Of a stretch of 64,000 bases of DNA, positions 9,058-17,900 are shown piece by piece. The notes beneath the pieces were generated by a model, which worked only from the letters and a program-made list of their open reading frames with translations, was not told the DNA's origin and did no database searches. Source of the DNA: Pseudomonas sp. PSKL.D1 (lineage in GTDB: Bacteria; Pseudomonadota; Gammaproteobacteria; Pseudomonadales; Pseudomonadaceae); assembly GCF_028898945.1 (NCBI RefSeq), contig NZ_CP118607.1, positions 496,001-560,000 on the forward strand. The letters run 5' to 3'. Within the stretch, counting starts at the first letter, position 1; each line of letters begins with the position of its first letter. Both the position numbers and the translations under genes were made by a program.

Positions 9058-9825
9058 ATGGCTGGCAAGAAGAATACCGACAAAGAAGGCAGCTCCTGGG
9101 TCGGCGGGATCGAGAAGTACTCCCGCAAGATCTGGCTGGCGGGGCTGGGTATCTATTCGAAAATCGACCAGGACGGCCCCAAGCTGTTCGACTCGCTGGT
9201 GAAGGATGGCGAGAAGGCCGAGAAGCAGGCGAAGAAGACTGCTGAAGACGTAGCGGACAGCGCCAAGGCTTCGACCACTTCGCGCGTGTCTGGCGTGAAG
9301 GACCGTGCCTTGGGCAAGTGGAGCGAGCTTGAAGAGGCGTTCGACAAGCGCCTTAACAGTGCGATCTCGCGCTTGGGCGTGCCAAGCCGCAACGAGATCA
9401 AGGCGCTGCACCAGCAGGTGGATAGCCTGACCAAACAGATCGAAAAACTGACCGGCGCATCGGTTACCCCGATCTCGTCGCGCACTGCGGCGGCCAAGCC
9501 GGCGGCGGCCAAGACTGCAGCCAAACCACTGGCCAAGGCAGCGGCCAAACCTGCGGCGAAAACTGCTGCGGCCAAGCCCGCTGCGAAGACTGCTGCAGCT
9601 AAACCTGCGGCGAAACCTGCGGCAGCCAAACCGGCTGCCAAGCCAGTAGCGGCCAAACCCGCAGCGGCGAAAAAGCCGGCTGTGAAGAAAGCACCGGCCA
9701 AGCCCGCTGCTGCCAAGCCTGCGGCGGCCACCGCCGCTCCGGCAGCCACCGCGGCACCGGCACCTGCCGCCGCAACGGCCAGCAGTGCACCGTCGGCACC
9801 GGTGAGCGCGGTTACCGAGGTCTGA
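9058..9825 (+). CDS. phaF: Phasin PhaF with histone H1-like C-terminal tail
   Basis: PhaF binds PHA granules through its N-terminal phasin half and DNA through a lysine/alanine/proline-rich tail, helping distribute granules at cell division. In this 255-residue protein, residues 1-140 are phasin-like (YSRKIWLAGLGIYSKIDQDG, then a coiled-coil segment VDSLTKQIEKL). From about 145 to 235 there are many AAKPA-type repeats, as in histone H1 and AlgP. The start at 9058 has GGAGAGC just upstream; the frame is open further 5' inside phaI but that part has no phasin match. The repeat DNA is prone to slippage, so the number of repeats may vary between strains. Confidence 0.95.
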   Translation: MAGKKNTDKEGSSWVGGIEKYSRKIWLAGLGIYSKIDQDGPKLFDSLVKDGEKAEKQAKKTAEDVADSAKASTTSRVSGVKDRALGKWSELEEAFDKRLNSAISRLGVPSRNEIKALHQQVDSLTKQIEKLTGASVTPISSRTAAAKPAAAKTAAKPLAKAAAKPAAKTAAAKPAAKTAAAKPAAKPAAAKPAAKPVAAKPAAAKKPAVKKAPAKPAAAKPAAATAAPAATAAPAPAAATASSAPSAPVSAVTEV

Positions 9826-9840
9826 TACCGCGTCGCACTC

Positions 9841-9935
9841 CTTCGCGGCGGTCCGACGTCTCTGTAAACCCGCTCCCACAGGGCAACACAATACCTGTAG
9901 GAGCGGGTTTACCGAGACGTCGGACCGCCGCGAAG
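9841..9935. repeat. REP-type inverted repeat between phaF and phaD
   Basis: A 22-bp perfect stem (9841-9862 with 9914-9935) continues inward with GTAAACCCGCTCC against GGAGCGGGTTTAC. It lies between the convergent 3' ends of phaF and phaD, so it can act as a bidirectional terminator as well as being a member of the dispersed REP family found at nine other places in this window. Confidence 0.8.
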
Positions 9936-9955
9936 AGGCCAGCCCTGCCAGGCGC

Positions 9956-10570
9956 CTACCCCTCCAGATACCCCACTGCCAATTGCTCCGCCGCCTCCCG
10001 CGCCTGCACTTCCAAATGCGGCGCCACTAGCATCATCACCTGATACACCACGATCCCTACATCTCCCTCGCGCCCCAGCACCCGCTGGTAATCCAGCGAA
10101 AACATCAGGGTCAGGGTGATCTGTTCCACCAGTTGCCCCAAAGCTTGAGTTTCGCTCACCACCTGCCCCTGGCTTTTCAGGCTCGCCAGCAACGCCGCCA
10201 ACGTGCGCTTGAGGGCATTGATCAGGCTGCGCATGCCACGGGCCAGTTTGGGCAGTCGCCCGGTCAGGTTCGACAGGTCCTGGAACAGGAAGCGGTACTG
10301 GGCCATGCGCTCGACGATCAGGTGCAGAAACAGCCAGTAGTCTTCTGCATCCAGGCGCACTTCAAGCGGTGGGTCGAGTAACGGCATCAGCTCGTCTTCG
10401 AAACGCTCGAACAGGCCGTGTATCAGGGGCTCCTTGCCATGGAAGTGGTAGTAGAGATTGCCCGGGCTGATGCCCAGCTCATTGGCAATTTCAAGGGTTG
10501 AAACATTGGGCTCGCCCTGCTGGTTGAACAGTTGCAGTGCGCATTCCAGGATACGGTCACGGGTTTTCAT
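9956..10570 (-). CDS. phaD: TetR-family regulator PhaD
   Basis: PhaD is the TetR-family regulator of the pha cluster, known in P. putida as an activator of the phaC1 and phaI promoters responding to fatty-acid-derived signals. The 204-residue protein has an N-terminal helix-turn-helix (ILECALQLFNQQG, then LEIANELGISPGNLYYHF, residues about 25-42) and a larger helical ligand domain. It is the last gene of phaC1-phaZ-phaC2-phaD, 13 bases after phaC2, and is convergent with phaF. Confidence 0.93.
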   Translation of the reverse strand: MKTRDRILECALQLFNQQGEPNVSTLEIANELGISPGNLYYHFHGKEPLIHGLFERFEDELMPLLDPPLEVRLDAEDYWLFLHLIVERMAQYRFLFQDLSNLTGRLPKLARGMRSLINALKRTLAALLASLKSQGQVVSETQALGQLVEQITLTLMFSLDYQRVLGREGDVGIVVYQVMMLVAPHLEVQAREAAEQLAVGYLEG

Positions 10571-10583
10571 CCAGTTACTGCAC

Positions 10584-12266
10584 TCATCGGGTCAGCACAT
10601 AAGTGCCTGGCGCAGGGCCCAGAGGCGGATAGGTGCTGTTGCCCAACTCGGTGCGCGGTGCTTTCAGAGGGCCCGAGCGTGGGGTAATCCATTCCAGCCA
10701 CAAAGGCCACCAGCTGCCGTCACTGCGTTTTGCCTCGTAGAACCATGCGCGCGGGTCGCCCGACAGTTTGGGGTTTTGCAGGTAGTAGGCCTTGGGGTTG
10801 TCCGGTGGGTTGATGATGCTCTGGATGTGCCCGCTGTTGGCCAGCACAAACCGCCGGTCGCCACCGAGCAGCAAAGCCGAGCGGTACACCGCGTCCCATG
10901 GCGTGATGTGGTCGTTGCTACCGGCCACGGTGAAGCTGTCCAGGTCAACCTGCTTGAGGTCGATGGGCGTGCCGCATACCTCCAGCCCGGCCGGGTGAGT
11001 CAGCGGGTTGTGCTTGAAGAAGTCCAGCAGGTCGCCGTGCAGGGCGGCCGGTAGCCGCGTGTTGTCGGCGTTCCAGTACAGGATGTCGAATGCGGGTGGC
11101 GCCTTGCCGAGCAAATAGTTGTTTACCCAGTAGTTCCAGATCAGGTCATTGGGCCGCATCCAGGCGAAAATCCTGGCCACCTCACCACCGTCTAGCACGC
11201 CGCGCTGGTAGGAACGGCGTTTGGCGGCTTCGATGGTTTGCTCGTCGGCAAACAGGCTGGCGGGGCTGTCGAACTTGCTGTCCAGCAAGCTGACCAGATA
11301 CGTGGCGCTACGGATTTTGCGCAACTGATGCTTGGCCTGCAGGTGGCCTTGCAACGCGGCCATGGTCAGGCCGCCAGCGCAGGCACCCATCAGGTTGGGG
11401 TCGCGATTGCCGCTGATGCTGCGGCACGCGTTGAGGGCCTCTTCCAGCGCCTGCACATAGCTGGACAGCCCCCACTCGCGGTGGCGCGGGTCGGGGTTGC
11501 GCCAGCTGACCATGAACACCTGCAAGCCGTTTTTCAGCATGTACTGAACGAGGCTGTTGTTGGCCTGAAGGTCGAAAATGTAGAACTTGTTGATTTGCGG
11601 CGGCACCACCAGCAAGGGCCGGGCATGTTGCTTTTCGCTCATCGGCTTGTACTGGATCAGTTCCAGCAGTTCGTTGCGGAACACCACCGCGCCGGGGGTT
11701 GCCGCCAGGTTGCCGCCGACTTCGAAGGCGCGCTCGTCAACCTGGCGTGGTAGCCCGTCGTTGTGGCGCAGGTCGTCGAGCAAGTGAGCGACACCGCGTA
11801 CCAGGCTTTGGCCGCCGGTGTTGAGCAGCTCCTTCACGGCCATCGGGTTAAGTAGCGAATTGCTGGGTGCCAGGGCGTCGTTGATCAAACCGAACAGGAA
11901 GTGCGCCCGGGCCCGGTCATCGTCGTCCAGATGGCTCTCGTCGATCCACAGGCGGGTTTGCTTCTGCCAGGCAAGGTACGCCTGCAAGCTTCGCCGGTAG
12001 AACGGGTTCTGGCTCCAGGTCGGGTCGCTGAAGCGGCTGTCACGCGGGTTGGGTTGGTAAGGCGTGTCGCCCAGCATGACGCGGCCTAGCTGGCCGCCTA
12101 GCGCCAACAGATGGCGGGCGGTATGCACGGGGTTGATCAGGCTGTGGCGGCCTACCCTGCGCAGGGTGGACACCAGGTCGCGCCCCCGCAACCCAAGAAT
12201 GGCGTTCTGCACGTTCATGCTGGCGGCTGGGAGCGTTTTCGTTCCTTTGGCCGGTTTGTCTGTCAT
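10584..12266 (-). CDS. phaC2: Class II PHA synthase PhaC2
   Basis: PhaC2 polymerises (R)-3-hydroxyacyl-CoA into mcl-PHA at the granule surface. The 560-residue protein shows the lipase-like box with cysteine nucleophile (LMGACAGGLTMAAL), the block RPNDLIWNYWVNNYLLG, the catalytic Asp region VAGSNDHITPW and the His region LANSGHIQS. The ATG at 12264-12266 (MTDKPAKGTK) is chosen over an in-frame start 12 codons upstream because it matches known PhaC2 proteins. It is a close paralogue of PhaC1, with phaZ between them, the standard type II arrangement. Confidence 0.96.
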   Translation of the reverse strand: MTDKPAKGTKTLPAASMNVQNAILGLRGRDLVSTLRRVGRHSLINPVHTARHLLALGGQLGRVMLGDTPYQPNPRDSRFSDPTWSQNPFYRRSLQAYLAWQKQTRLWIDESHLDDDDRARAHFLFGLINDALAPSNSLLNPMAVKELLNTGGQSLVRGVAHLLDDLRHNDGLPRQVDERAFEVGGNLAATPGAVVFRNELLELIQYKPMSEKQHARPLLVVPPQINKFYIFDLQANNSLVQYMLKNGLQVFMVSWRNPDPRHREWGLSSYVQALEEALNACRSISGNRDPNLMGACAGGLTMAALQGHLQAKHQLRKIRSATYLVSLLDSKFDSPASLFADEQTIEAAKRRSYQRGVLDGGEVARIFAWMRPNDLIWNYWVNNYLLGKAPPAFDILYWNADNTRLPAALHGDLLDFFKHNPLTHPAGLEVCGTPIDLKQVDLDSFTVAGSNDHITPWDAVYRSALLLGGDRRFVLANSGHIQSIINPPDNPKAYYLQNPKLSGDPRAWFYEAKRSDGSWWPLWLEWITPRSGPLKAPRTELGNSTYPPLGPAPGTYVLTR

Positions 12267-12308
12267 GGCAACACTCCCTCGTCTTACCCGTATCGCGGGC
12301 AACGAAAA

Positions 12309-13160
12309 TCAACCGCCGGAGGCGGGGCGCGGATGCATGACCGCGCGCTGACGCTCTTCCTGTAGAAACTTCATGATGATTGGTGCGACAGCTTCGGCCC
12401 TGGTGATCAGGAACAGGTGGCCATCGTCAATGATGTGCAGCTGGGCATTGGGAATACGCCAGGCCAGCAGGCGCATGTTGATCAGTGGGATCAGCGGGTC
12501 GTCGTCGCCTGCCAGCACCAGGGTTGGCTGGTGGATCTTGTGCAGCCAGTGAATGCTGGTCCAGCCGAGGCCGGCGAACAGCTGCCAGTAGTAGCCCATC
12601 TTGCCGCCCGAGCGCACTTTGGACGCGTGTTGCATAGCCAGGTCCGGGTCTCGGCGAAACGCTCCGCCGTAGATCAACGGAGCAATGCGGATCACGTGGG
12701 ACGGCTGCACATAACGCCTGGGGCTGGCCATCATCCACAGTACCTTGGGCTTGCCCGGCACCATCACTGCGCCAGCAGCCGTGGCGGCCAGCACCAGCTT
12801 CTTGCAGCGCTCCGGGTAGTCGTGAGCAAACTGCTGGGCCAATGCGCCGCCCCATGACACACCGATCGCACTGACCTGGCCATAGTCCAGGTAATCCAGC
12901 ATGCGAGCGGTCAGTTTGGCCAAACCCGGAAAGCGATAAGGGTGGCGAGGCGTGGAAGAGCCGCCGACCCCGGGCACATCGAAGGCAATGACTTCCAGGT
13001 CGGGGTCCAGCGCCTCGATGAACGGGAACACCAGCTCCAGGTTGGCGCCGATGCCGTTGAAAATCAGCAAAGGCGTCAGGTGCGGCTTGCCCGGGCGGAC
13101 GGCGGTGCGGATGGACTGGTCGTCCAGCTCTACGGTCCTGTAGATGTACGGTTCCGGCAT
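12309..13160 (-). CDS. phaZ: Intracellular mcl-PHA depolymerase PhaZ
   Basis: PhaZ hydrolyses intracellular mcl-PHA to release 3-hydroxyalkanoic acids. It is an alpha/beta hydrolase of 283 residues with the nucleophile elbow GVSWGG (Ser102), an oxyanion region FNGIGAN, a catalytic-acid segment VLAGDDDPLIPL and a His near the C-terminus in IDDGHLFL. The start MPEPYIYR at 13160 is preferred over the longer open frame because it matches the family. It sits 63 bases after phaC1 and 42 before phaC2. Confidence 0.95.
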   Translation of the reverse strand: MPEPYIYRTVELDDQSIRTAVRPGKPHLTPLLIFNGIGANLELVFPFIEALDPDLEVIAFDVPGVGGSSTPRHPYRFPGLAKLTARMLDYLDYGQVSAIGVSWGGALAQQFAHDYPERCKKLVLAATAAGAVMVPGKPKVLWMMASPRRYVQPSHVIRIAPLIYGGAFRRDPDLAMQHASKVRSGGKMGYYWQLFAGLGWTSIHWLHKIHQPTLVLAGDDDPLIPLINMRLLAWRIPNAQLHIIDDGHLFLITRAEAVAPIIMKFLQEERQRAVMHPRPASGG

Positions 13161-13223
13161 GCGCAAGACTCTGTGGTGAAGAAAGCGCCGTGGCACGCGT
13201 TCATGCGGCCACGGCAACACAAC

Positions 13224-14903
13224 TCAGCGTTCGTGAACGTAGGTTCCCGGTGACGCCTCGCCTGCGGCATAGGCGCGATTGCCCAGCCGGGTTGGTGCCT
13301 TTTTCAAGTCGCCCGCGCGTTCGCCCAGCCAGGCTTCCCAATGCAGCCACCACGAGTCGGCGTGCTTGTCGGCGTTTTCCTGCCAGGCCACCGGGTCGCC
13401 CGGGCGGTCGGCGCCCGTCATGAAGCGCGCTTTGGGGTTGCCAGGCGGGTTGAGAATGCTCTGGATGTGGCCGCTGTTGGACAGCACGAACTCGATCTTG
13501 CCGCCGAACAGATGCGCCGAGCGGTAGCAAGACTGCCACGGGGTGATGTGGTCGGCGGTGCCGGCAACGCTGTAGATGTCGCAGTCGACTTTCTTCAGGT
13601 CGATGGCGGTGCCGCACACTTCCAGGGCATCGGCCCGGGTCAGCGGGTTGTTCTTGAACATCTCGATGAGGTCGCCGTGGAAGGCGGCCGGCAAGCGCGT
13701 GGTGTCGTTGTTCCAGAACAGGATGTCGAACACCGGCGGCTCGTTACCGAGCAGATAGTTGTTCACCCAGTAGTTCCAGATCAGGTCGTTGGGGCGCATC
13801 CAGGCGAATACCTTGGCCATGTCGCTGCCTTCGAGCACCCCGGCCTGGTAAGAATGGCGCTTGGCCGATTCCAGCGTTTGCTCGTCGACGAACAGGGCCA
13901 CCTGGGTGTCCACAGTCGTGTCCAGCACGCTGACCAGCAGGGTCAGGGCATTAACCTTTTTCTCGCCGGTGGCAGCGTAGTGGCCAACCAGCGCGGTGCA
14001 GGTGATACCGCCGGAGCAGGCACCCAGCATGTTCAGGTCTTTGCTGCCGGTAATCGCCAGCACCGCGTCCACCGCTTCCTTGAGCGCATCGATGTAGGTC
14101 GACAGGCCCCATTCGCGTTGGGCCTTGGTCGGGTTGCGCCAGCTGATGATGAAGGTTTGTTGCTGGGAGCGCAGGCAGAAGCGCGCCAGGCTCTTTTCCG
14201 GGCTCAGGTCGAACACATAGAACTTGTTGATCTGCGGCGGCACCACCAGCAGCGGGCGCGCATGCACTTGCTCGGTGATGGGGCTGTACTGGATCAACTC
14301 CAGCACGTCATTGCGGTACACCACTGCGCCGTCACTGGTGCCGAGGTTTTTGCCCACTTCAAAGGCATCCATGTTTACCTGGCTGGGCATGCCACCGTTG
14401 TTGACCATGTCCTTGGCCAGGTTGGACAGGCCGTCAAGCAGGCTCTTGCCACCGGTTTCGAAGAACCGTTTGACCGCCGCCGGGTTGGACAGGGTATTGG
14501 TGGGCGCCATGGCTTCGGTCATCAGATTGATGACGAACTGCCCGCGGCTGATGTCTTGAGGTGAAAGGTCACTTTCGCCAATCCAGTCCTGCAACTCCTT
14601 GCGCCAGGCGAGGTAGGTTTGCAGGTAACGGCGATACAGCGGGTTCTTGCTCCAGGCTGGGTCGACGAAGCGACGGTCGTCGCCCTCGGGGGCCAGCGTG
14701 GACTTGCCCAGCAGCACGTTCTTCAGCTCAAGGCCAAAGTGCGCCACGTGCTTGGCACTGTGCAGCGGTTGGCGCACGGCCTGGCGCAGCACGGTGCGTG
14801 CCGAGCTCAGCAGGTCTTTGCGGCGGATGCCGATGACCGGGTTCAGCCCCAGGGTGTTTTCCGAGGCTTGCCGCTGCAACTCATCGTTGTTCTTGTTACT
14901 CAT
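13224..14903 (-). CDS. phaC1: Class II PHA synthase PhaC1
   Basis: The main mcl-PHA polymerase. It is 559 residues long, starts MSNKNNDELQRQ, and carries the cysteine box MLGACSGGITC, RPNDLIWNYWVNNYLLG, Asp region VAGTADHITPW and His region LSNSGHIQS. First gene of the phaC1-phaZ-phaC2-phaD operon. Its 5' neighbour region of about 350 bases contains no gene and presumably holds the principal promoter. Confidence 0.97.
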   Translation of the reverse strand: MSNKNNDELQRQASENTLGLNPVIGIRRKDLLSSARTVLRQAVRQPLHSAKHVAHFGLELKNVLLGKSTLAPEGDDRRFVDPAWSKNPLYRRYLQTYLAWRKELQDWIGESDLSPQDISRGQFVINLMTEAMAPTNTLSNPAAVKRFFETGGKSLLDGLSNLAKDMVNNGGMPSQVNMDAFEVGKNLGTSDGAVVYRNDVLELIQYSPITEQVHARPLLVVPPQINKFYVFDLSPEKSLARFCLRSQQQTFIISWRNPTKAQREWGLSTYIDALKEAVDAVLAITGSKDLNMLGACSGGITCTALVGHYAATGEKKVNALTLLVSVLDTTVDTQVALFVDEQTLESAKRHSYQAGVLEGSDMAKVFAWMRPNDLIWNYWVNNYLLGNEPPVFDILFWNNDTTRLPAAFHGDLIEMFKNNPLTRADALEVCGTAIDLKKVDCDIYSVAGTADHITPWQSCYRSAHLFGGKIEFVLSNSGHIQSILNPPGNPKARFMTGADRPGDPVAWQENADKHADSWWLHWEAWLGERAGDLKKAPTRLGNRAYAAGEASPGTYVHER

Positions 14904-15254
14904 CTACGACGCTCCGTTGTCCTGAGACGAGTACCGGTTTGCTGTGGCGCATGCACAGAAGACAGCCCGGTACTGCTACTCGGGTGACCAGTGATAAGGA
15001 ACAGCGGTGCTGCGGGCCGGATGCATTCGGCGATGAGCTGCGGGGAATTCTGCGTGTGAAGACAGCCTGCTTTCGCTCGCGACCTCTACAAACCGGCCAT
15101 GCCCTGATTGCCCTTGAGCAACGCAGGTAACTTGCCAGCCCCATTGGTTACCCGACTTTCATGTAATGCGCAAGACAGCCGGTTGAAGAGCTGTCTGTAA
15201 GGCATTCAAGCAGATGAGATTAGAAAATGCGCTCTAAACCTTGGAAGCCTTGAG
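14904..15254 (-). promoter_or_regulatory. Upstream region of phaC1 with three copies of a 9-base repeat
   Basis: This 351-base gap holds no credible gene. It should contain the phaC1 promoter, but I could not identify a confident -35/-10 or -24/-12 pair. AAGACAGCC occurs three times in the same orientation (14959-14967, 15059-15067, 15172-15180). The third copy is part of an inverted repeat, AGACAGC (15173-15179) and GCTGTCT (15190-15196). They look like regulatory sites, though the protein that would bind is unknown. Confidence 0.45.
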
Positions 15255-15632
15255 CTAGAGCATGAGTTTAACGACGGATTCTGACGGATCGCGGGATTTT
15301 CCCGCCTTGTGCAATTCATCCAGATAGTCGGCCCACAGCTGCTCCTGGCGCAGGCAAAGCTGCTCAAGGTACTCCCAAGTGAACAGTCCGCTGTCATGGC
15401 CGTCGTCGAAGGTCAATTTCAGTGCATATTGGCCGGCAGGTTCCAGGCCGACGAGGCCTACGTTGATCTTGCCAAATTGCAGGATGGGATTGCCGTGGCC
15501 CTGGACCTCGGCGGAAGGCGAATGCACGCGCAGGAATTCGGCGGGCAGGTGGTAGGCCTCGTTCGGGCCGTAGGTGAGGGTGAGGGTTTTGGAGGCTTTG
15601 TGCAGGTTGATGGCGGTGGGCAGGCGGGCCAT
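15255..15632 (-). CDS. DUF971 protein (gamma-butyrobetaine hydroxylase-like N-terminal domain)
   Basis: A 125-residue protein made of a single DUF971 domain: LHKASKTLTLTYGPNEAY, then LRVHSPSAEVQGHG, and FDDGHDSGLFTWEYLEQL. The domain is the N-terminal unit of gamma-butyrobetaine hydroxylase and also occurs alone next to iron-sulfur or hsl genes; its role when alone is not settled. It lies 71 bases after hslU on the same strand and could be cotranscribed with hslVU. Confidence 0.8.
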   Translation of the reverse strand: MARLPTAINLHKASKTLTLTYGPNEAYHLPAEFLRVHSPSAEVQGHGNPILQFGKINVGLVGLEPAGQYALKLTFDDGHDSGLFTWEYLEQLCLRQEQLWADYLDELHKAGKSRDPSESVVKLML

Positions 15633-15703
15633 GGGCTGAATCTCTGGAATGCTGATTGGGGTAGCTTCCAGTTTCTTCTGTGCGGATCAAGGCGACGCTG
15701 TTC

Positions 15704-17047
15704 TTACAGGATGTAACGCGACAGGTCTTCGTTCTGTGCCAGTTCACCCAGGTGACCATTCACATATTCTGCATCGATGCGAATCGGTGCTTCATCATGG
15801 GTGCTGGCCAGGTCGCCAGCACTGAACGACACCTCTTCGAGCAGGCGCTCAAGCAGGGTGTGCAGGCGGCGGGCACCGATGTTCTCGGTCTTTTCGTTCA
15901 CCTGGAAAGCAATCTCGGCCAGGCGCTTGATGCCGTCGGCGGCGAACTCGATGTTCAGGCCTTCGGTCTTGAGCAGCGCGCTGTACTGCTCGGTCAGCGA
16001 GGCATGCGGCTCTTGCAGGATGCGCTCGAAGTCTTCCGGCGTCAGCGCCTTCAACTCAACGCGGATCGGCAGGCGGCCTTGCAGCTCAGGCACCAGGTCA
16101 CTCGGCTTGCTCAGGTGGAACGCACCGGAGGCGATGAACAGAATGTGGTCGGTCTTGACCATGCCCAGCTTGGTGTTGACGGTGCAGCCTTCGATCAGCG
16201 GCAGCAGGTCGCGCTGTACGCCTTCACGGGACACATCGGCGCCGCCAACGTTGCCGCGCTTGGCCACCTTGTCGATCTCGTCGATGAACACGATACCGTG
16301 CTGTTCAACGGCTTCCAGGGCCTTGGCCTTGAGTTCTTCGTCGTTTACCAGGCGGCTCGCTTCTTCGTCGCGAACCATCTTCAGCGCGTCCTTGACCTTG
16401 AGCTTGCGGGTTTTGCGCTTGCCCTTGCCCATGTTGGCGAACAGGTTTTGCAGCTGGCTGGTCATTTCTTCCATGCCGGGTGGCGCGGCGATCTCGACGC
16501 CCATGTTCTCGGCAACTTCAATCTCGATTTCCTTGTCGTCCAGCTGGCCTTCGCGCAGGCGCTTGCGGAACAGCTGGCGGGTGTTGGAATCGCTACTGGT
16601 TTGGGCGGCTTCCTCGCTGAAGCTGGTCACGCGCGCTTGCGGCAGCAGGGCGTCGAGGATGCGGTCTTCGGCGGCGTCTTCCGCGCGGTGGCGCACACGG
16701 ACAATTTCCTGCTCGCGCAGCATCTTCATCGCAGCGTCGGCGAGGTCACGGATGATCGACTCGACGTCGCGGCCCACATAGCCCACTTCGGTGAACTTGG
16801 TGGCTTCGACCTTGAGGAACGGCGCATTGGCCAGTTTGGCCAGGCGGCGGGCGATTTCGGTTTTACCAACGCCGGTAGGGCCGATCATCAGGATGTTTTT
16901 CGGCGTTACCTCGGCACGCAGCTCGGCTGGGAGCTGCATGCGCCGCCAGCGGTTGCGCAGGGCAATGGCTACGGCGCGCTTGGCGTCGTCCTGGCCGATG
17001 ATGTGGCGGTTGAGTTCGTGGACGATCTCGCGGGGGGTCATGGACAT
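15704..17047 (-). CDS. hslU: ATP-dependent protease ATPase subunit HslU
   Basis: HslU is the AAA+ unfoldase that feeds substrates to the HslV peptidase. The 447-residue protein starts [19 protein letters not shown]; it has Walker [18 protein letters not shown], the pore loop region [11 protein letters not shown], Walker [10 protein letters not shown] and the conserved C-terminus LSRYIL that docks into HslV. The start at 17047 is chosen over a longer frame because it gives the standard N-terminus. It follows hslV by 73 bases and shares its heat-shock promoter. Confidence 0.97.
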   Translation of the reverse strand: MSMTPREIVHELNRHIIGQDDAKRAVAIALRNRWRRMQLPAELRAEVTPKNILMIGPTGVGKTEIARRLAKLANAPFLKVEATKFTEVGYVGRDVESIIRDLADAAMKMLREQEIVRVRHRAEDAAEDRILDALLPQARVTSFSEEAAQTSSDSNTRQLFRKRLREGQLDDKEIEIEVAENMGVEIAAPPGMEEMTSQLQNLFANMGKGKRKTRKLKVKDALKMVRDEEASRLVNDEELKAKALEAVEQHGIVFIDEIDKVAKRGNVGGADVSREGVQRDLLPLIEGCTVNTKLGMVKTDHILFIASGAFHLSKPSDLVPELQGRLPIRVELKALTPEDFERILQEPHASLTEQYSALLKTEGLNIEFAADGIKRLAEIAFQVNEKTENIGARRLHTLLERLLEEVSFSAGDLASTHDEAPIRIDAEYVNGHLGELAQNEDLSRYIL

Positions 17048-17120
17048 GATGAATATGGTCCTTGGGAGTGGCTCAGCGTGGAAAAGCCCCCTCACCGGGA
17101 AGGGGCGCCAAAACAGCTGA

Positions 17121-17651
17121 TTACTCGGCCAGGTCCTGCTCCTCGATGGTCAAGTTGTGGTTGGTGAACACGCAGATGTCACCGGCAATGTTCAATGCGG
17201 TCTCGGCGATTTCGCGGGCCGAGAGGTCGGTCTTGTTCAGCAGGGCGCGGGCGGCGGCCTGGGCGTAGGCGCCACCGGAGCCCATGGCGATCAGGCCGTC
17301 TTCCGGCTCGACCACGTCACCGTTGCCGGTGATGATCAGGGAGGCGTCCTTGTTGGCCACGGCCAGCATGGCTTCCAGGCGGCTCAGTGAACGGTCGGTA
17401 CGCCATTCCTTGGCCAGCTCCACGGCAGCACGCACCAGGTGGCCGGAGTGTTTCTGCAGTTGGGCTTCAAAGCGCTCGAACAGGGTGAACGCGTCGGCAG
17501 TGGCGCCGGCGAACCCGGCAATAACCTGGCCGTTGTACAGGCGACGGACCTTTTTGGCGTTGCCTTTCATCACGGTGTTGCCGAGGGATACCTGGCCGTC
17601 GCCGCCCATGACGACTTTGCCGTTACGGCGGACAGAAACGATGGTGGTCAA
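17121..17651 (-). CDS. hslV: ATP-dependent protease peptidase subunit HslV
   Basis: HslV is the threonine peptidase of the HslUV protease. The chosen start is TTG at 17649-17651, giving [19 protein letters not shown] directly after the initiator, so that removal of Met exposes the catalytic Thr; 176 residues is the usual length. A longer open frame upstream would hide this Thr and is rejected. GGAG lies about a dozen bases upstream of the TTG. A sigma-32-type promoter is centred roughly 60 bases upstream. Confidence 0.96.
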   Translation of the reverse strand: MTTIVSVRRNGKVVMGGDGQVSLGNTVMKGNAKKVRRLYNGQVIAGFAGATADAFTLFERFEAQLQKHSGHLVRAAVELAKEWRTDRSLSRLEAMLAVANKDASLIITGNGDVVEPEDGLIAMGSGGAYAQAAARALLNKTDLSAREIAETALNIAGDICVFTNHNLTIEEQDLAE

Positions 17652-17696
17652 GGGAGAGTCTCCACGCAGCGGGGCGAAAATGCCTGTTGCAGACTC

Positions 17697-17724
17697 ATAT
17701 GGGGGGAGGGGGAAGGATTTCAAC
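17697..17724 (-). promoter_or_regulatory. Sigma-32 (RpoH) heat-shock promoter of hslVU
   Basis: On the minus strand, GTTGAAA (17724-17718) is followed after 13 bases by CCCCATAT (17704-17697). The RpoH consensus is CTTGAAA and CCCCATnT, so only the first -35 base differs. The -10 end is about 45 bases before the hslV start, a sensible leader length, and hslVU is a classic heat-shock operon. Confidence 0.85.
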
Positions 17725-17760
17725 CGGGGGGATGAATGGTTGCTGGAGTGCGCCGTCGTT

Positions 17761-17889
17761 GTGGGAGCGGCCTTGTGTCGCGAATGGGCCGCAGAGCGGC
17801 CCCAGGTTTTCAGCTTTGCAGCCAATGTTGCTGGGGCCGCTCTGCGGCCCTTTCCGACCGGTCCGGCGCCCCGGCAAGGCCGCTCCCAC
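17761..17889. repeat. REP-type inverted repeat pair between hslV and pyrC'
   Basis: GTGGGAGCGGCCTTG at the left reads back as CAAGGCCGCTCCCAC at the right, and an inner GGGCCGCAGAGCGGCCC hairpin is matched by GGGGCCGCTCTGCGGCCC. It belongs to the GCGGCC subclass of repeats in this window. It sits upstream of hslV and downstream of pyrC', both of them on the minus strand, so it is placed to terminate the pyr transcript only if read in from another promoter. Confidence 0.75.
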
Positions 17890-17900
17890 TAGGTTACGGC

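Noticed and set aside
9490-9740. Possible CRISPR or tandem-repeat array
   Set aside because: Repeats are in frame, of variable spacing and code for the known PhaF tail; there are no spacers.
8995-9891. Minus-strand Arg/Gly/Cys-rich frame opposite phaF
   Set aside because: Produced by the Ala-Lys-Pro codon repeats of phaF; no plausible protein.
15170-15200. AGACAGC/GCTGTCT hairpin as terminator of the DUF971 gene
   Set aside because: On the minus strand it lacks a T-run and has a 10-base loop, so it is treated as a possible operator instead.
15680-17167. Plus-strand frame of 495 codons opposite hslU
   Set aside because: Shadow of hslU, a gene with full Walker motifs; no ribosome binding site or family match on the plus strand.
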